From: Seriola aureovittata
Taxonomy: Eukaryota; Chordata; Actinopteri; Carangiformes; Carangidae
Reading direction: 5' to 3'
Length of the DNA: 64,000 nucleotides
Assembly (NCBI RefSeq): GCF_021018895.1
Contig: NC_079364.1
Coordinates: forward strand, 8,875,901 to 8,939,900
Shown here: positions 35,799 through 48,800 of the stretch, piece after piece
Layout of the letters: each line of letters opens with the position of its first letter
Position numbering within the stretch: the first letter of the stretch is position 1
Notes under the pieces: generated by a model
Told to the model about the DNA's origin: nothing
Seen by the model: the letters and a program-made list of their open reading frames with translations, nothing else
Database searches by the model: none
Translations under genes and position numbers: made by a program

Positions 35799-36183
35799 GC
35801 CTGTAGAAGATGGTGTCACAATCAGATATGCAGCACAGTGATTTCCATTATACTGATTATGTCTATAATGACTCCAATGGAGAAGGGCTACCTGGTAAGA
35901 GTCCTGTCTGTGATTTGAACCTGGGTAAGGTTTGCTCTCTCATAATCAGGAAACTGGACGAAGGAGAACACCGGGACAAAGTAAAGAAGAGAAGAGGAAT
36001 ACCTGCCAGGAATGAGATCACACACAGTTAAACACAGAAACAAAAGGTGAGACATAAAATGCATTGAGTTGATCATTTTGGTTGAACTGCTAATCATCTG
36101 ATCTTTGGAAGACTATCTGCCGTACTGTGTCCTCAGATTATTAGATGGGATTCCTACTGTACATTACACCAGATTCAACTCAC

Positions 36184-36350
36184 CTGCGTGGGACTGGGGA
36201 TGTCCTGTGTAGTCTAAAGTCCAGTCTGCTCCGCTCTAGTCATGCTGAGTACAGTCCCATCCAACTGACCCATACACTTTCTCAGTCAGGTTTCCAGCTC
36301 TGCTTCACCTCCACATCAACTTTCCTCCCCTCTGCCTTTTCTTTCTGAGG
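36184..36350 (-). other. shc4: Putative 5' untranslated exon of shc4
   Basis: A strong minus-strand donor (CCACGCAG|GTGAGT) ends an exon at 36184 and would splice to the acceptor CTTCTACAG at 35801, two bases before the SHC4 ATG. Read through in frame, the exon ends GHPQSHAG before MLKR, which resembles the GHPG that precedes MLHRAKY in human SHC4. Here a TAG lies 5' and there is no in-frame ATG, so it is untranslated. The 5' limit is not known. Confidence 0.5.
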
Positions 36351-36574
36351 CACAGCAGAATTGTGCAGCTTTTATGAATGAACTTTCTCTCCCTTTTTTT
36401 TTTTATGAATGAGAGCCTCTCGCTCACTTCCTCTGTCTCTCTATGACGGTGCATGCAGATGAATGTGTGAATGGAGCGGAGGAGAGATTGACAGACGGCC
36501 CCTAAGGCTCTATCCCCCTCCCTCACCCATAAACTACCATCCAATCACAGGCGGGTAGGGTGACTCATGCTGTA

Positions 36575-36580
36575 CACACA

Positions 36581-36644
<64 letters not shown>

Positions 36645-36649
36645 CACAC
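36575..36649. repeat. (CA)n array upstream of shc4
   Basis: About 35 CA units with TACA and CG variants, near the likely SHC4 transcription start region. Confidence 0.97.
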
Positions 36650-37312
36650 TTATACACTGAAGCAGAGCCAATACAGTACATGAGTGCTCTAATCTCCTCT
36701 TCTAACATCACTTGCACCTTGGAGATGCTGTTAAAGTGTGTTATTAAGACATTATTACCCACAAAAAATGTTTTCACCTAATTTCAGAAAATGATGATTT
36801 AATATTTTAGTAAGTATAAGTAGTAATTGTAGAATTGCTCTGATTGACTTAATTTATACAACAAAAGATATTTCAGAGTCTAGCTAATTCATGTAATATT
36901 CAAATGACTGGCATGAACACTCAAGAGGAAGGGGATTTAACTGAAACATTTGCATTTCTGTTTGATTGTAATCAGAGCCATATGCTAGACGCCAGCCAGA
37001 GTGCTTTACATACTGTACCTATTCCTGATTAAAAGATTAATATCTCTCAACAACAGACAGCAGGCAGAGTGTGGCAGTGTTCCATATTTCATATACGTAA
37101 GTCAAGACTTTTCAGAGCTAAGAAGTATTTCTGACTTTAATTTTCCTCAAAACAAATAACTTAATTAGAGATAACTTGAAAAGTGTTTTCTTTATGGACA
37201 TAAGATGGATGTGACAATAAAAAGACCAGACAAGTCTCTAAGTGTGAGTGTATAAAATAATGTAAAGCAGAGCTTTGTCCCTTCCTAGTGGTCATTCAGT
37301 AAAACTGCAATC

Positions 37313-37625
37313 TAGGCCTGCAAATAACCTTTATTTTTATGACCAATTCATCTGAATGCTATTTTCTTTATTAATCAGTGCATTTTTTTGTCTATGAAAT
37401 AATTGGCAAAAAAAATGCCTGTTACATGTTACATCTTAGAGCCCAGCTTGACTTGTTGAAATTGCTTGTTTTATCCTATCAATAACCCAAAACAGAAACA
37501 TGTTCATTTTACGATGATATACAACAAAGAAAAAGCATAAAATCGTCATATTTCAGGACTTGGAAGCATTTATGATTGAAAAGTGACTGAAATGATCAAA
37601 CAAGTATTTGACTAGTTCCCTATTT
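37313..37625. repeat. Interspersed repeat, family A copy 4
   Basis: Opens CTGCAAATAACCTTTATTTTT, then TTTTTTGTCTATGAAATAATTGGC and GTTGAAATTGCTTGTTTTAT. The layout matches the copy at 28030. Confidence 0.6.
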
Positions 37626-39334
37626 GTTTCAGTTTCTACTGCAGTCTAGTTTGTGCATATGCTGATGAAACATAGTCAGCTGTGAACAGAAGATGAGACA
37701 GTGACATGATTTACTTAAACAACATTTTAATGATGTTAATCATCAGTTCATATAGGTTAAGAGTGATAACAGGATTATGAGAAACAGCCTCTAACAATGT
37801 TGCTAGTGATGTACAGTCTGAAGGAGACAGTCTTAAATATCCATATAAAGACGAGGAACACGCTGAAAAAAGTACTTCATTGAACCGTATTTTTGTTTTT
37901 GTTTTTTTTTGTTCACATTAGTTACAAGACCTTTACCAGTACTGTATTTACATAGTGCAAAAAACACACTTGCTGTCAATTAACATACTTCAAACACTTT
38001 GATGGAAGTCATAGCAACAGAAAGCCTACACACAGCGTACCTTTTATCAAACTAGAAATACTTTCATAATCCCAAGTAAGACATTCAGTACACTGTCATC
38101 TCCCATCACAGGGCTTTACATTGCATACAGCCCGACATACTGCATTTACACACTGCATCATCATAGACAGGCTGAAATCTCACTATGATTCACTATCAAA
38201 TACCATTATCAAATTGGATTCCAACTGTTAAAATGTTAAAACTATCAAATGGCTTTAAGAACATGATGATTGTATTTTTTTTTTAATACAATGCAAAATC
38301 AAAATCTCTTTTGTACACTTGTATTTACAGGGGAGTATCATTAGCATGTGCATGACTTTGTGATGACTTGCTTGACTTAAGAGTGGTGACTGTCCTGAGG
38401 AGGGAGCTTCTCAGCTGTGGTGAACTGACTGCAGACAGCGGCAGTTGTAGCTGGGTGCCGACAAAATTTTGTCTATAGAATCTAGAAGAGCTTTGTAAGG
38501 ATTTATTTCAGTTGTAAGCAACCATGTCTGTTTTGTTTGTTTTTTTTTGTCAATTTGGCCCCTTTAAACTTCATGAACACCAGTAAACACCTGCTTGTCT
38601 GGTTGGTTTTATTTGATTTAAATGACATTTTGAAAAGGAAATAGATTTTTGTAAATTGGTAAAAATGACAATTTACAACACGTTTCTAGTTACCCAATTC
38701 TTTACTATTAAGTTCTGTGTCCAACGGTATATTTACCAAAACACAAATTTCTCTCTGGACAGAGGGACTCAGTGTTGATTTTAAATTTGATAAACAGACT
38801 TCAAAAAAAGTCTTAGGCAAGCTACAGCTTGAGAGTCCCCCCCCCCCCAAATCAGAGAACGAACACCACCAAAGAGAACAGGAGCACTTTTTTCTTTATG
38901 GAGCACAGACAACATCTGGGAACTGAAGACAATTCCAGTCAGAGGAAAACAACCCCAAATAGTTTCACACTTAGCAAATCAATATGACACACCATTACAT
39001 ACTGTAGTAGAACCACCTAGATGAGGTTATATACACAAAGCTTGTTTTGCTTCTTAGAAGTTAAGTCATTTGAATCATCTGAATACAGAATGGGACACAT
39101 TACTAAAACACTCTCTGAAGACTGAAGGGTGGGAGTGGTTTTGGTAGAAAGACAGAACCCCTGACACTGTAACATTCTGTGAGGAAAGCTAAATACCAAC
39201 CAAGCAGTAATTAAGAAATGCATGCCTCTCTTTCCCTCATTGAGCAGTGAGGTGAAAAAAACACACATTATTTACAAAAATAAAGCTAATGAACACAGCA
39301 AAATAAATGCAAACTACAGTATGTGCCTGTAAAT

Positions 39335-39336
<2 letters not shown>

Positions 39337-39366
<30 letters not shown>

Positions 39367-39379
39367 ACGCACACACACA
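39337..39379. repeat. (CA)n microsatellite in the secisbp2l 3' UTR region
   Basis: About 20 CA units with three CG variants. Confidence 0.95.
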
Positions 39380-39878
39380 AATACTTGCAGAGCTGTAAAC
39401 CTTGCAGGACTCTGAATAAAGTAAGATGGGAGCTGGAAGGTTCCAACCTTCCTTTTCTGTGAGCTACGGACAGCAGTTCAACATTTCTTGCTCCCAGAGA
39501 AGTCCTCGACTGTAAAAGAGTTCAGTTTCAGAGGAGGAAAATCCAAAACTTCCCTCTTAATTCAAGTGTAGCAGGTTATGGGCCGAAGAAGTGAGGGCAG
39601 ATGAGTTTTTTTTTTTTTTTTTTTAAAGAAACGTCAATTACTACCCTTCAAAATGTGTTAGTTGTTGGTTGGTCTGTTGCTGCGTGTTTGTAAGTTCATC
39701 AGTTTCTCTGTAATGCGTTAATGGGTTGTGTTTGAGTGTTGGTCAGTTGGTTGGATACCTGAGATTACGTCTAGTGTCAGGGGTTAGAGACAAAGGAGAG
39801 AAGCTGCTGGCTGCTGTGAGAGCGACAGAGGACAGAATGAATGAGTATATAAGAAAAGAGGGAGGAGGAGAATCGATG

Positions 39879-42800
39879 TCAGCCGTTGACCTTCTTAGCC
39901 TCCACTTTCTCTTTGCCCTCCACCCTCGTCTCCGTGATGTCTGCTGAATCAAGGTCCTCCTCGTCCTCACTCTGCCCTCTCTCCTCTTCATCGTCTTCCT
40001 CTTCCTCCTCCTCTTCCGTACTTTCCTGGCTCTTTCCCAGCTGCAGGTTTTCCAGGGTCTTTGACACCCAGGATTCGATGCGGCTGCTGAGGGTGGGCAC
40101 CTCCACAGAAATAGGCTCAGGAGTGTAGTCCTCCTCCTCCTCGTCCTCCTCCTCTGCCTCTTCCAACATCCCGGGGACTAGGGTGGAAGTGGTGGAGGTG
40201 ATGGAGGAGTTCAGCGGGCCCCTGCAGCTCCCATCCAACGATCCTGTCTCCGTGCTCTGCTGTGAGGCCAGCTCCAATCGGTCGTCAACCCGGACCTCGT
40301 CTCTGTCACCGGCACCCTGAGTCAGAGGCCCCGCCCTGGGCTGGGGAGCGGTGGAGCCAGGCTGGGTGGTGTTGGTGGTGGCTGCCAGCGCCTCACTGTC
40401 TCTCTGGGCGGCTATGGAAGGTGCAGGGCGACTCGGCTCAGTCTCTACAGTCTCTGGGGCATCTGAAGTCTCCACCATACTTCTCCAGTTGGTCTCTGAA
40501 GGAATTAATACATTTGTTAGGAAACATTTATATAAACATTTATTCAAGTTCTGTACCTGAACGCAATTTTATTTTTATTTAACTGACAGCTGTAGTTAAC
40601 TAACCCATTCACCCTTTTCAGATTAAATTCGTATATAAAAACATAACATAATCTTATAAAGATTAAGATTAAACCAGAAGTCCCCAAACTTTTTGGCTTG
40701 TAACCTCTTACTTGATAGTTATTAGCAATTCCACCACAGAGAGAATCCAAATCAGATGGTGTCATTTAAATTATAGTTTGAAGTAAAATCATGTAATGAA
40801 AACATTTTGAGTAGCAGAACATGTTTTTTCTTCTTATCTACCCCATCAACCATGTTACAACCCCCAGATTTGAAATCAGTATTAACAATAGCGGACACTT
40901 TTAGTTAGGTAAATAATCTTAATCCTTCTTCCACCACTAATTAGAGAGACAGAAATGAGGGAGCTTACCGTACTCCTTCTCGTTAACCTCTGAGATAGGC
41001 TCAGAGAAGATGGAGCAAAAGGAGATAGCAGAAGCAGCTGAGTGGTTACGGGAATGCCCCATGTGGTGTGGGACTTTCTTGTCGTTTTTCAGAGCCTCCT
41101 CGGCTTGCTCCTGCTCCAGAGCTGACACCATGTCCTTGTAGGCCTTCCTAGCCTCTTCTGTCAGAGACACCAGACGGTTGAAGAGACCCTGAAAGGCACA
41201 GAGGGAATTAACCAAGTTAGCAAGACACAAAAATTTTTAAAAAATTATTTAAAAAACTATGAGCTGCTTAGATATGATCCTGTGATTCCAAAGTCCCTAT
41301 ATATCTTTACTGCTCTATAACAACTACTGACCTACAATCTGGATTTTATTGTTACATTCACTCATCAAGATAGATAGTTTTAGTGGATGGGAGTGCCTTA
41401 CCTCAGCTCCAGAGTAGTTGAAAATGCCAACCACACTGACAGGCACAAGTTTGTTGACGCAGCGTCCTAGAGCTTTTCTGCCCAAGGCAAACACAAATGG
41501 GATCTCCTGCTCCCTCGCCATGGCGATTACATTGTATAAAGCTTCATCCAAACCACCTGCAACACAGTAAACAATTAGTGATTCAAATAAATAAAATTTA
41601 AGAAAACCAATTAACAAAAACAGGAGAAAATGGCAATGACTTGCACACAAGAATGGGAAAACCTGCTGTTTTTGTAATAGATATGTCACTGCGGGATTTT
41701 TACTTCTTTATTTACATATCCAGAAGTTACTGAGAAACATCATCATTTGAAGTTGTGTTTCTGGCCACCTGATGGATGACAGTCCATGTTCACTCTCTGT
41801 TGACTCTGTTTCTCTGCAACTCCTGAGAGAAGTATCACTTAGTTCATCAGCGAGTCGCCAACTGTGTCTATCTGCAGTTTGTTGCTGAGCAGGTGGTGTG
41901 CAGTGGGTTTTAAAGGTTTCTTTCTGAATACAACACTACGCGAGCAATGAGAATGAACCAAACAGTAGAGTTGCAGCTGGACAGTTAAACAATGAGCTCA
42001 ACTCAGACATAAGCCATGGGGAGCTGCAGATTTGTGTGAAACTTTTCTCCAGCTTCCTTTCGCATTGTCACGTTGTTTTCACATTTTTATTAGGCACATT
42101 GTTAAACACTGAAAAAATAATGATTATAGCTTTAAACATGTTTACAGCTCAGCAGGTCAGACCTCTGACAATTTCATCAAACATGTACTGGAGACAGTTT
42201 TGCTGCATTATTCACCTTTGGCCTGGATCTTCTCACAGTTGGGAGAGATGATGACACACTTAATCTTATGTAATTTCATATGCTTGGTGACCTCCCTGAG
42301 ACCCATGACCAGGCGGCGTTTAGATTTGGCCTTGGTAGGATCCTTCTGGTAGACCCGCTCTTGGAAGCGAACCAGTTCCTGTAACAGCATAGTCACACTC
42401 TCGTCGATCTCTTTACTCAGCACTTGGTTACAGTACCTGCAGAAGAAAAGATGACAAGTGAGGGCACAAAAAACAAGGAGGTTACAGATGTTCAAAACAT
42501 ATTTTGGGTGGCTACCAGGCTAATGATGAAGGTCATCATTATTGTTAACTAGCAGCTCTGAAACAGTAGTAAACGGGGTGAAGAAGAATTGATTTCCAGT
42601 AAAAGTGTAACGTTATCCGATGTCAGCAATCTGGAAATATGTTACACTGGAAAGTGCCATCAATAAAAAAGCAACATATCCAGTATGCAAGGCTTTAATT
42701 TTGTGGGGGTGCCACTAGTGTTAGGACATTTAATGTAGAAATTTTTATTTATTGCTAGATTTTCTTTATGATTGTCAACTTAGATAATAAAAGAAAGATT

Positions 42801-45800
42801 GTATGGCGCTCATGTATTTGATATACAAAGGGTTTAACCTGATTCATGCCATACAACAATGACAGCAATCATATCACATCCTTACAGGGTCAGCAGTATA
42901 CAGCTGTGAATTTTTCTTTTAACATGATGGCATGCGATCGGCACTCTATGGTTATACAGCTGTTCATGACAGCTTTGCTTAACTACTTGCTGGTTATGCT
43001 TATGCTATTCCACTTTGTTGCTATCAGACCATGAGATAACATGCAAGCTTCGAGTAAATTTGTGTTTTGATGAAATATCTATCAGAGGGACGACGTAGGG
43101 TGGTCTGAGGAACAAGTGTCCTGCTGGTCAGAGCTGAGAGGCGGAGCTTGTCAACAGAGGGTTTTTGGAGGCTTTAAATGCAAAATCTGTTAGAGTAGCG
43201 TGGGCTGGGACAATAGGCCTACAGCAGAGGACACAGAGGGACAAAGCTGTGTTTGTAACCACTGGCATACATTTTTGCTGAGAGGGGACAATGTGCTAGG
43301 CATCCTTGCCATACTCTACAATTCTTTATTGTACAGTTTCGCCCTTAAAAACACCCATTAACGCTCAGAGTGCGCTTCTCACAGCCAAGGCTCTGTGAGT
43401 TTGGAGTGGGACAAATATTTGCGTCGCTAACCATTTTTTGTTACCACACTGTGCGTTTTTGAGACATTCCAATGCCAGGGATTCCTACAAAAGGTCTGTC
43501 CTGTTCCTACTTCTGTTTCTCACTCCATGTGTGTTAAAGTGTGTGTTCTTACTCTCTGAAACGTCGGCTGTGGATCTTGGTGATGGCGTTTGAAGCCATG
43601 GGACTCCCAATGCCAGAGCTGGCAGGAGAACCCTGGGACACTGGGGTGATGCTATATGGAGAGTTCTGACTGGCCGGGGAAAGGGATGCATCACTGGGCA
43701 CACTCAGACCGTTCTCTGTGGTACGAACAACAGACCAGAAATAACAATTAGACACTGGTGGATAATAAAAAAATATGAGTATAACTGAAATGTTTTCACT
43801 TCATAATTATGATTTGCGCTCACCTTCTTGGGAGGCGGGCTCTCGTGTAAGATCATCAGTAAAATGTAGGTCATCCCCATGCTCCTCCTGGCCTGATGAC
43901 TCTTGTTCCACACTTGCCTTCCCTTTCTTCCCTTCACGTTCCTTCAAGATAATCTATAGAAAAGAGTAAAATACAAAAATTGGATTATACTTCCATGGTT
44001 CAATGACCCCCATTCCTTTTACAAACTTTTAAAGGGGCTAAATAACATCATATAACCACCTCTTCTAACTCATCAACTTGAACTTAAAATCACCAACCTT
44101 CTTAAGGGCTGTTGGCCGTTTCACTTTGGGAATCTCTCTCTCCTTCCCTCTCTTGACACGGGGTGCAGTGGAATCCAGGGCATTATGAGGGGCTGCGTAT
44201 AGTGGCTGATGACCCTTCAACGTGGACGGCACATTGGTCGAGCCTGAGCTGTGGAACGGGGTGGTTGTTCCAACTGGAGAAAAGAACAACAAAGTTAACA
44301 GTTACTGAGATTATATGCACATGCAAGTGCAAAGGGGTTCATAATGCTGGGAACTGAATTGGGACTGTCAGATGGTTTTGTGTCAATTTAATGCTCCTGG
44401 TCTGGCCACTCAGTGGGGGGTGGGTGGGGGTGGGGGGGCTAATGTCAGTCACAGTTACCAAGTCAGCTACACGAATGAGTTCTATTATGTTAAAAAGAAA
44501 TTAAGAGTATTATTATATTTTGTATATATTTTTAAATCATTATTTCAGTATATTTTTCAGGATTTCATCAGTATTTGTCAAAAACGTATTAATGGAGCAA
44601 AATCCTGATAACAGCTTAAAACCAGAGGAACAAGAAAACTAAATTTGCAAAGAACACTGGAAACAAGTAGACCACCACTAACACTGAATGAAAGACATTT
44701 AATGTGACATTATATACTTGAGATAATACTATAGCCTCAAAAAAGAGAGAGTATTGAGCTGAATTAACATTTTGACAGTATTTGACAGACAGCTCAAACC
44801 ATCATTGTAAATTACTGCAGGGATATTGCATCATAAAATAGTTTATTTTTTCATGCCACTTGTTAATGTCGTAATGATCGTTTTTGAATACCTGTAAAAG
44901 ACAGTGGCTTGGTATTGGTGAGTTGCCTGGCCTTCATAGCCTGCTGATGTTTCTCCAAAGCTGCCAGCATGTCTCCCAGGTCCAGCTCAACAGAGGTTTT
45001 ACTCTTCTTCCCTGCAGCTTTGGTGAATGCCTCCTGCCGGGCGAGGACAGAGAATGCAGAGCAAGGTCATCATACCCATGAAACAATCAAATACAACTGA
45101 AGATCAGAATGGTACTCATAGGCCAGGTGGCCCAGTTGTGAAGACACGAAGTGATTAAATGCATCAACATTTAAACCCAGAACCTAATGACGTTCAGCTT
45201 CATACCTGTAGTTTCTTCTGCTCCATGCTGATTTCAGAGTACTCCTGTGCAGTGGCCAACGCAGCAGCCAGAGCCTTCTTCCTCTGGCTCTTGGCCCTCT
45301 TGGGAACAGAGGTTGTAATGGGGATGGGTGTCTGCACAATGTTGATAGGGGAGTTTTCTGGTAGGTTATCCAGCTGTGAGGCGTATAGAGACACAAACAA
45401 TATTTAGTAGGGGTGTAAAGATTAACTGATACAAGAGTCAGTGATTAACAGATACACAACCACTGATCCCAAATTCTGCATCAAGCTTGGGAAAAAACAC
45501 GATACAGCTTCAAGTGTCCACAACATTCACACGCTGGAAGAAATATGTTTACAACTGCTGCCTCATGTTTACATCACATAAGCAGTGTTCAAAATAAACA
45601 AGGGGCACCACACACTTTGCTACAAATTTCAGAAGTCGACATATGCGCAATGCCACTTCTAAGCTTTTCCTGGTTTGAGACAAAACTGTTATTGAAGCTA
45701 CGTGCCATTTTATTTAACAGGGAATGCATACAGGCTATTGTCCAGTCAATCCATACAGTGTAATCAAAAATACCAAATTCAGAGTGATCACAATGACCCA

Positions 45801-48800
45801 GGAACTCTCTGAAAAATGCGGTATTTCTAATTTAGCATTTGAAATAAAAACTGAGAAAATAATAAATCAATTTAGTCACATTTACTATTAAAGAGTCAAA
45901 TTGTCTGAGAGGGAGAGACACACACCCTGCAAACAGTCAGCACAGGACACAGAGACTGTTGAAAGACGGTCACCTTCAGAAAGCATTTTCTCTTACCAGG
46001 TTTTTGGGCAGTTTAGGTTGCGCGTGTGTCTGCGCTGGAGCAGATTCAGGTTTGGTATTGCGTTGGGCAGCCCCTCCAGTAGCAAGATCTGGAAACTCAT
46101 CTTCATCCTGACGAACATGTAGAAAACATGTCAGCACAACAAAAGACTCTGCCGAACATGAATACACAATGAGAGTGATGGTAACAGAGAAGTCATTCCA
46201 ATGAAACTTCTCTCACCTCAAAGTAGAGGGGCTCTGGAGTGAGCTCAGTGCCAGCGACCACTGCTGGCTGTAGTCTTTGATCCGACTGGTTGGGTGGCAA
46301 ACGCCCTGGATAGCCACTATGGAAATCCTAGAAGGCAGAGAACGGAGGAGTCAGACAGGGTACCACAGCAATTCAATATGCTTATTACCCTCTATACTGT
46401 ATATCTGTGCACATGCTGTCTGGTGAGAACATTGTAGGAAGGAAGGAAAGAGTGAAAACACCAAAGCTTCATTACATTAATTTTTCTTGCTCATGAAAAC
46501 TTCCCAGTAGATTAACTCAAGTATACACCCCTGTGGTTGGCTGTTTTTTTGCTTAAATTGTTTATTGGCTGATGGAAAATACTGAATGTGCATTATGTAA
46601 GAGATGCGTGTTTGGAACTGATGACGAGTTCTGACAACCCTCTGCTTGAATTTATGAGAAATGTGACTGGATATCCACACCACATAAAGGGTTGGCTACA
46701 TATTCTGAGAAATATTATCCTCAAATGCTAATGATTCCTGTAATTTTAATACTAAATATATGTTCAGTATTTCACAATACTCTCAGAGTGTTATCAGAAA
46801 CAGAAGCCTTTAACTTAGTGTCTACTCAAGTGGGACCTATGGTACCTGTGAGAAGTTTCTCTGTTCAGGAGTCTTCCTCTGGTCTGCTCTGTGAAACTGA
46901 CCGTTCCTGTCCCCCCAGGCCTTTGGGGGAGCCTGGGAGGTTACATTTACCCATGTACCTGTTACTGAATAAAAAAAAAAAAACATTGTAATTCTCACGT
47001 GAAAGAAAAATTTCCATCCATTTGGAATATATTAGATACAGGATGCATCAGAAATCTGATTATAAAAGCGTGGTGTGAAGACGTGTGGAAAGGAAGGATT
47101 CCTAACACCTGATTCGAACACATATTGCATCAAACTTACCTGTCATTACACCAGCCTCTACTCCCTATAGGACACAGAAAATATAAAAAAGACAAGTTAA
47201 GATATCTAGTGTATGTTAAATATGCTACTATATATTACACTGTGAGCGCAAAAGAAATGTAATTGATTCAGTTAAATGGGTATTCCCCCTGTGCACTGCT
47301 GTTCCAGAAGTGGAGTCAAGTATGTTATGGTATGTCCTAGTTGTTCTTCCTGGTATTTCAATGACGTCTACATTTGTTACTTCAAAAAACTGTTAGGGGC
47401 TGACAAGCGCAGCACCTAACCCCAACGCTAACCCAATTATTAATGTTCAGACTAAAAAAAATTCTTCAAAAATATGTGTTGGATCTGGAATTGACGGTAA
47501 GTAGCAAACATACTGTGGGTGCTGTTGTATTCTCTGCTGTTCGTTGCGTTACCCCAGCTGCCTGGTTGTGCTTGGGGCTACAGTAGCCACTGTCGCTGTC
47601 TATATCGGCCTCACTGGCGCCCTGCTCATTGTAGCTTTCAGCTGGATGGGACGCCCGTCTTCTCTTTGTACGGTTCTTCCACAGCAGAGGACTAGCCCGC
47701 TCAGCAGCACACCGCCCTGACACATCACCTGGGAAATCTGAGGACAGAGTAGAACTAGGATTTTAGCCTGGGTGTAAATGATTCATAGGAACAAAAATCT
47801 TTGCAGTCAGTCCAATATTGAGCAAGAACGGTAAACCCGGAACTGTTAAACAGCTGCTGGAACGAAATCAACAATGCACTGGCCCAAGTCAAAGTCTGTC
47901 CACTTAAAGAGCTTGTTTTTTTCCACTGACGAGTTCAGATTGACGTTTTAAGTTTCTGACAACCTCATGGATGTTACCTTTTTGTTAGAGAGGAAGATCC
48001 TTGTTTAACCAGAAACACATGTTATATAGCTCTGTTTAAAACTAACCAAACTCTATTTACAAAAACTTTAATTTTACCTTGATTGGTTTGTTTGTGTTAC
48101 TGTTTGGTACTTTTACTTAAGTAAAGGATCCAAATGCTTCTTCCACAACTGAAAATCAAAATATCTGATCCCGTCAGTGGCAAAAACAGGCACTTTTAAT
48201 CAATGTACTTTGATGCGGACAAATGTACCGATTGATTACATTGAAGCAGCTGTTTAGAGGTTCCGGGTAGAAGGTACAAGATTTTTGTCCCCATCAATCA
48301 TCATCTTCAAAAGAGGAACTATAAATACTCTAGGTGATTCAATAGAAACTCACTGATCACCAACTTGGACCTGGATTTAACTGTATGACGTTTTTCATGC
48401 AACACAATACCACAACTGAATGACCAAAGTATTTACACAGGCTATTGAGAACAGAGACATCATGGGTGAAACCATGAGCTGCACACATGTTAACCTTCCC
48501 AACTGGAAACTCTGCATTCCAGTTCTTTCAGAAATTTAGCACAAACATCATCAACATCAACCTGTAAGACCAGACACTGCTCTTATCGGCATTGTGTCCC
48601 ACTTCCTCACTGACAGGAAAGATTCTTGTTCACAGGCAAAGCATCTAACTTTAACAAAGCTAACTTTTAACAACGTCTGGAATGTTCTGAGCGTCAGCTT
48701 CCTTTCAGCCACAGGATTAAAGAACAACACTGGCACTGGCCACAGACCTAGCTGGAAATTCAAACTATGAATTTTCCACTGCAACAACAAACAGGCTTTT

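Larger units (their letters stand above)
36650..39878 (-). other. Spacer between shc4 and secisbp2l, including the secisbp2l 3' UTR
   Basis: No coding exon is seen. The SECISBP2L 3' UTR starts at 39878. A minus-strand AATAAA at 38502-38507 would give a 1.37-kb UTR, but this choice is tentative. Also present: a family A repeat at 37313-37625, a (CA)n array at 39337-39379 and a T-run at 39605-39624. Confidence 0.55.

Noticed and set aside
35892..36002. Possible additional SHC4 5' exon (111 nt)
   Set aside because: It has splice-like ends (GGCAG| and ACCAG|GTAGCC), but the better donor at 36184 splices directly to 35800. Both cannot be required, and there is no evidence for this one.
46692..46991. 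99-codon plus ORF ending near an A-run
   Set aside because: Antisense in a SECISBP2L intron with no recognisable domain. The A-run is reported only as a possible retroposed end.
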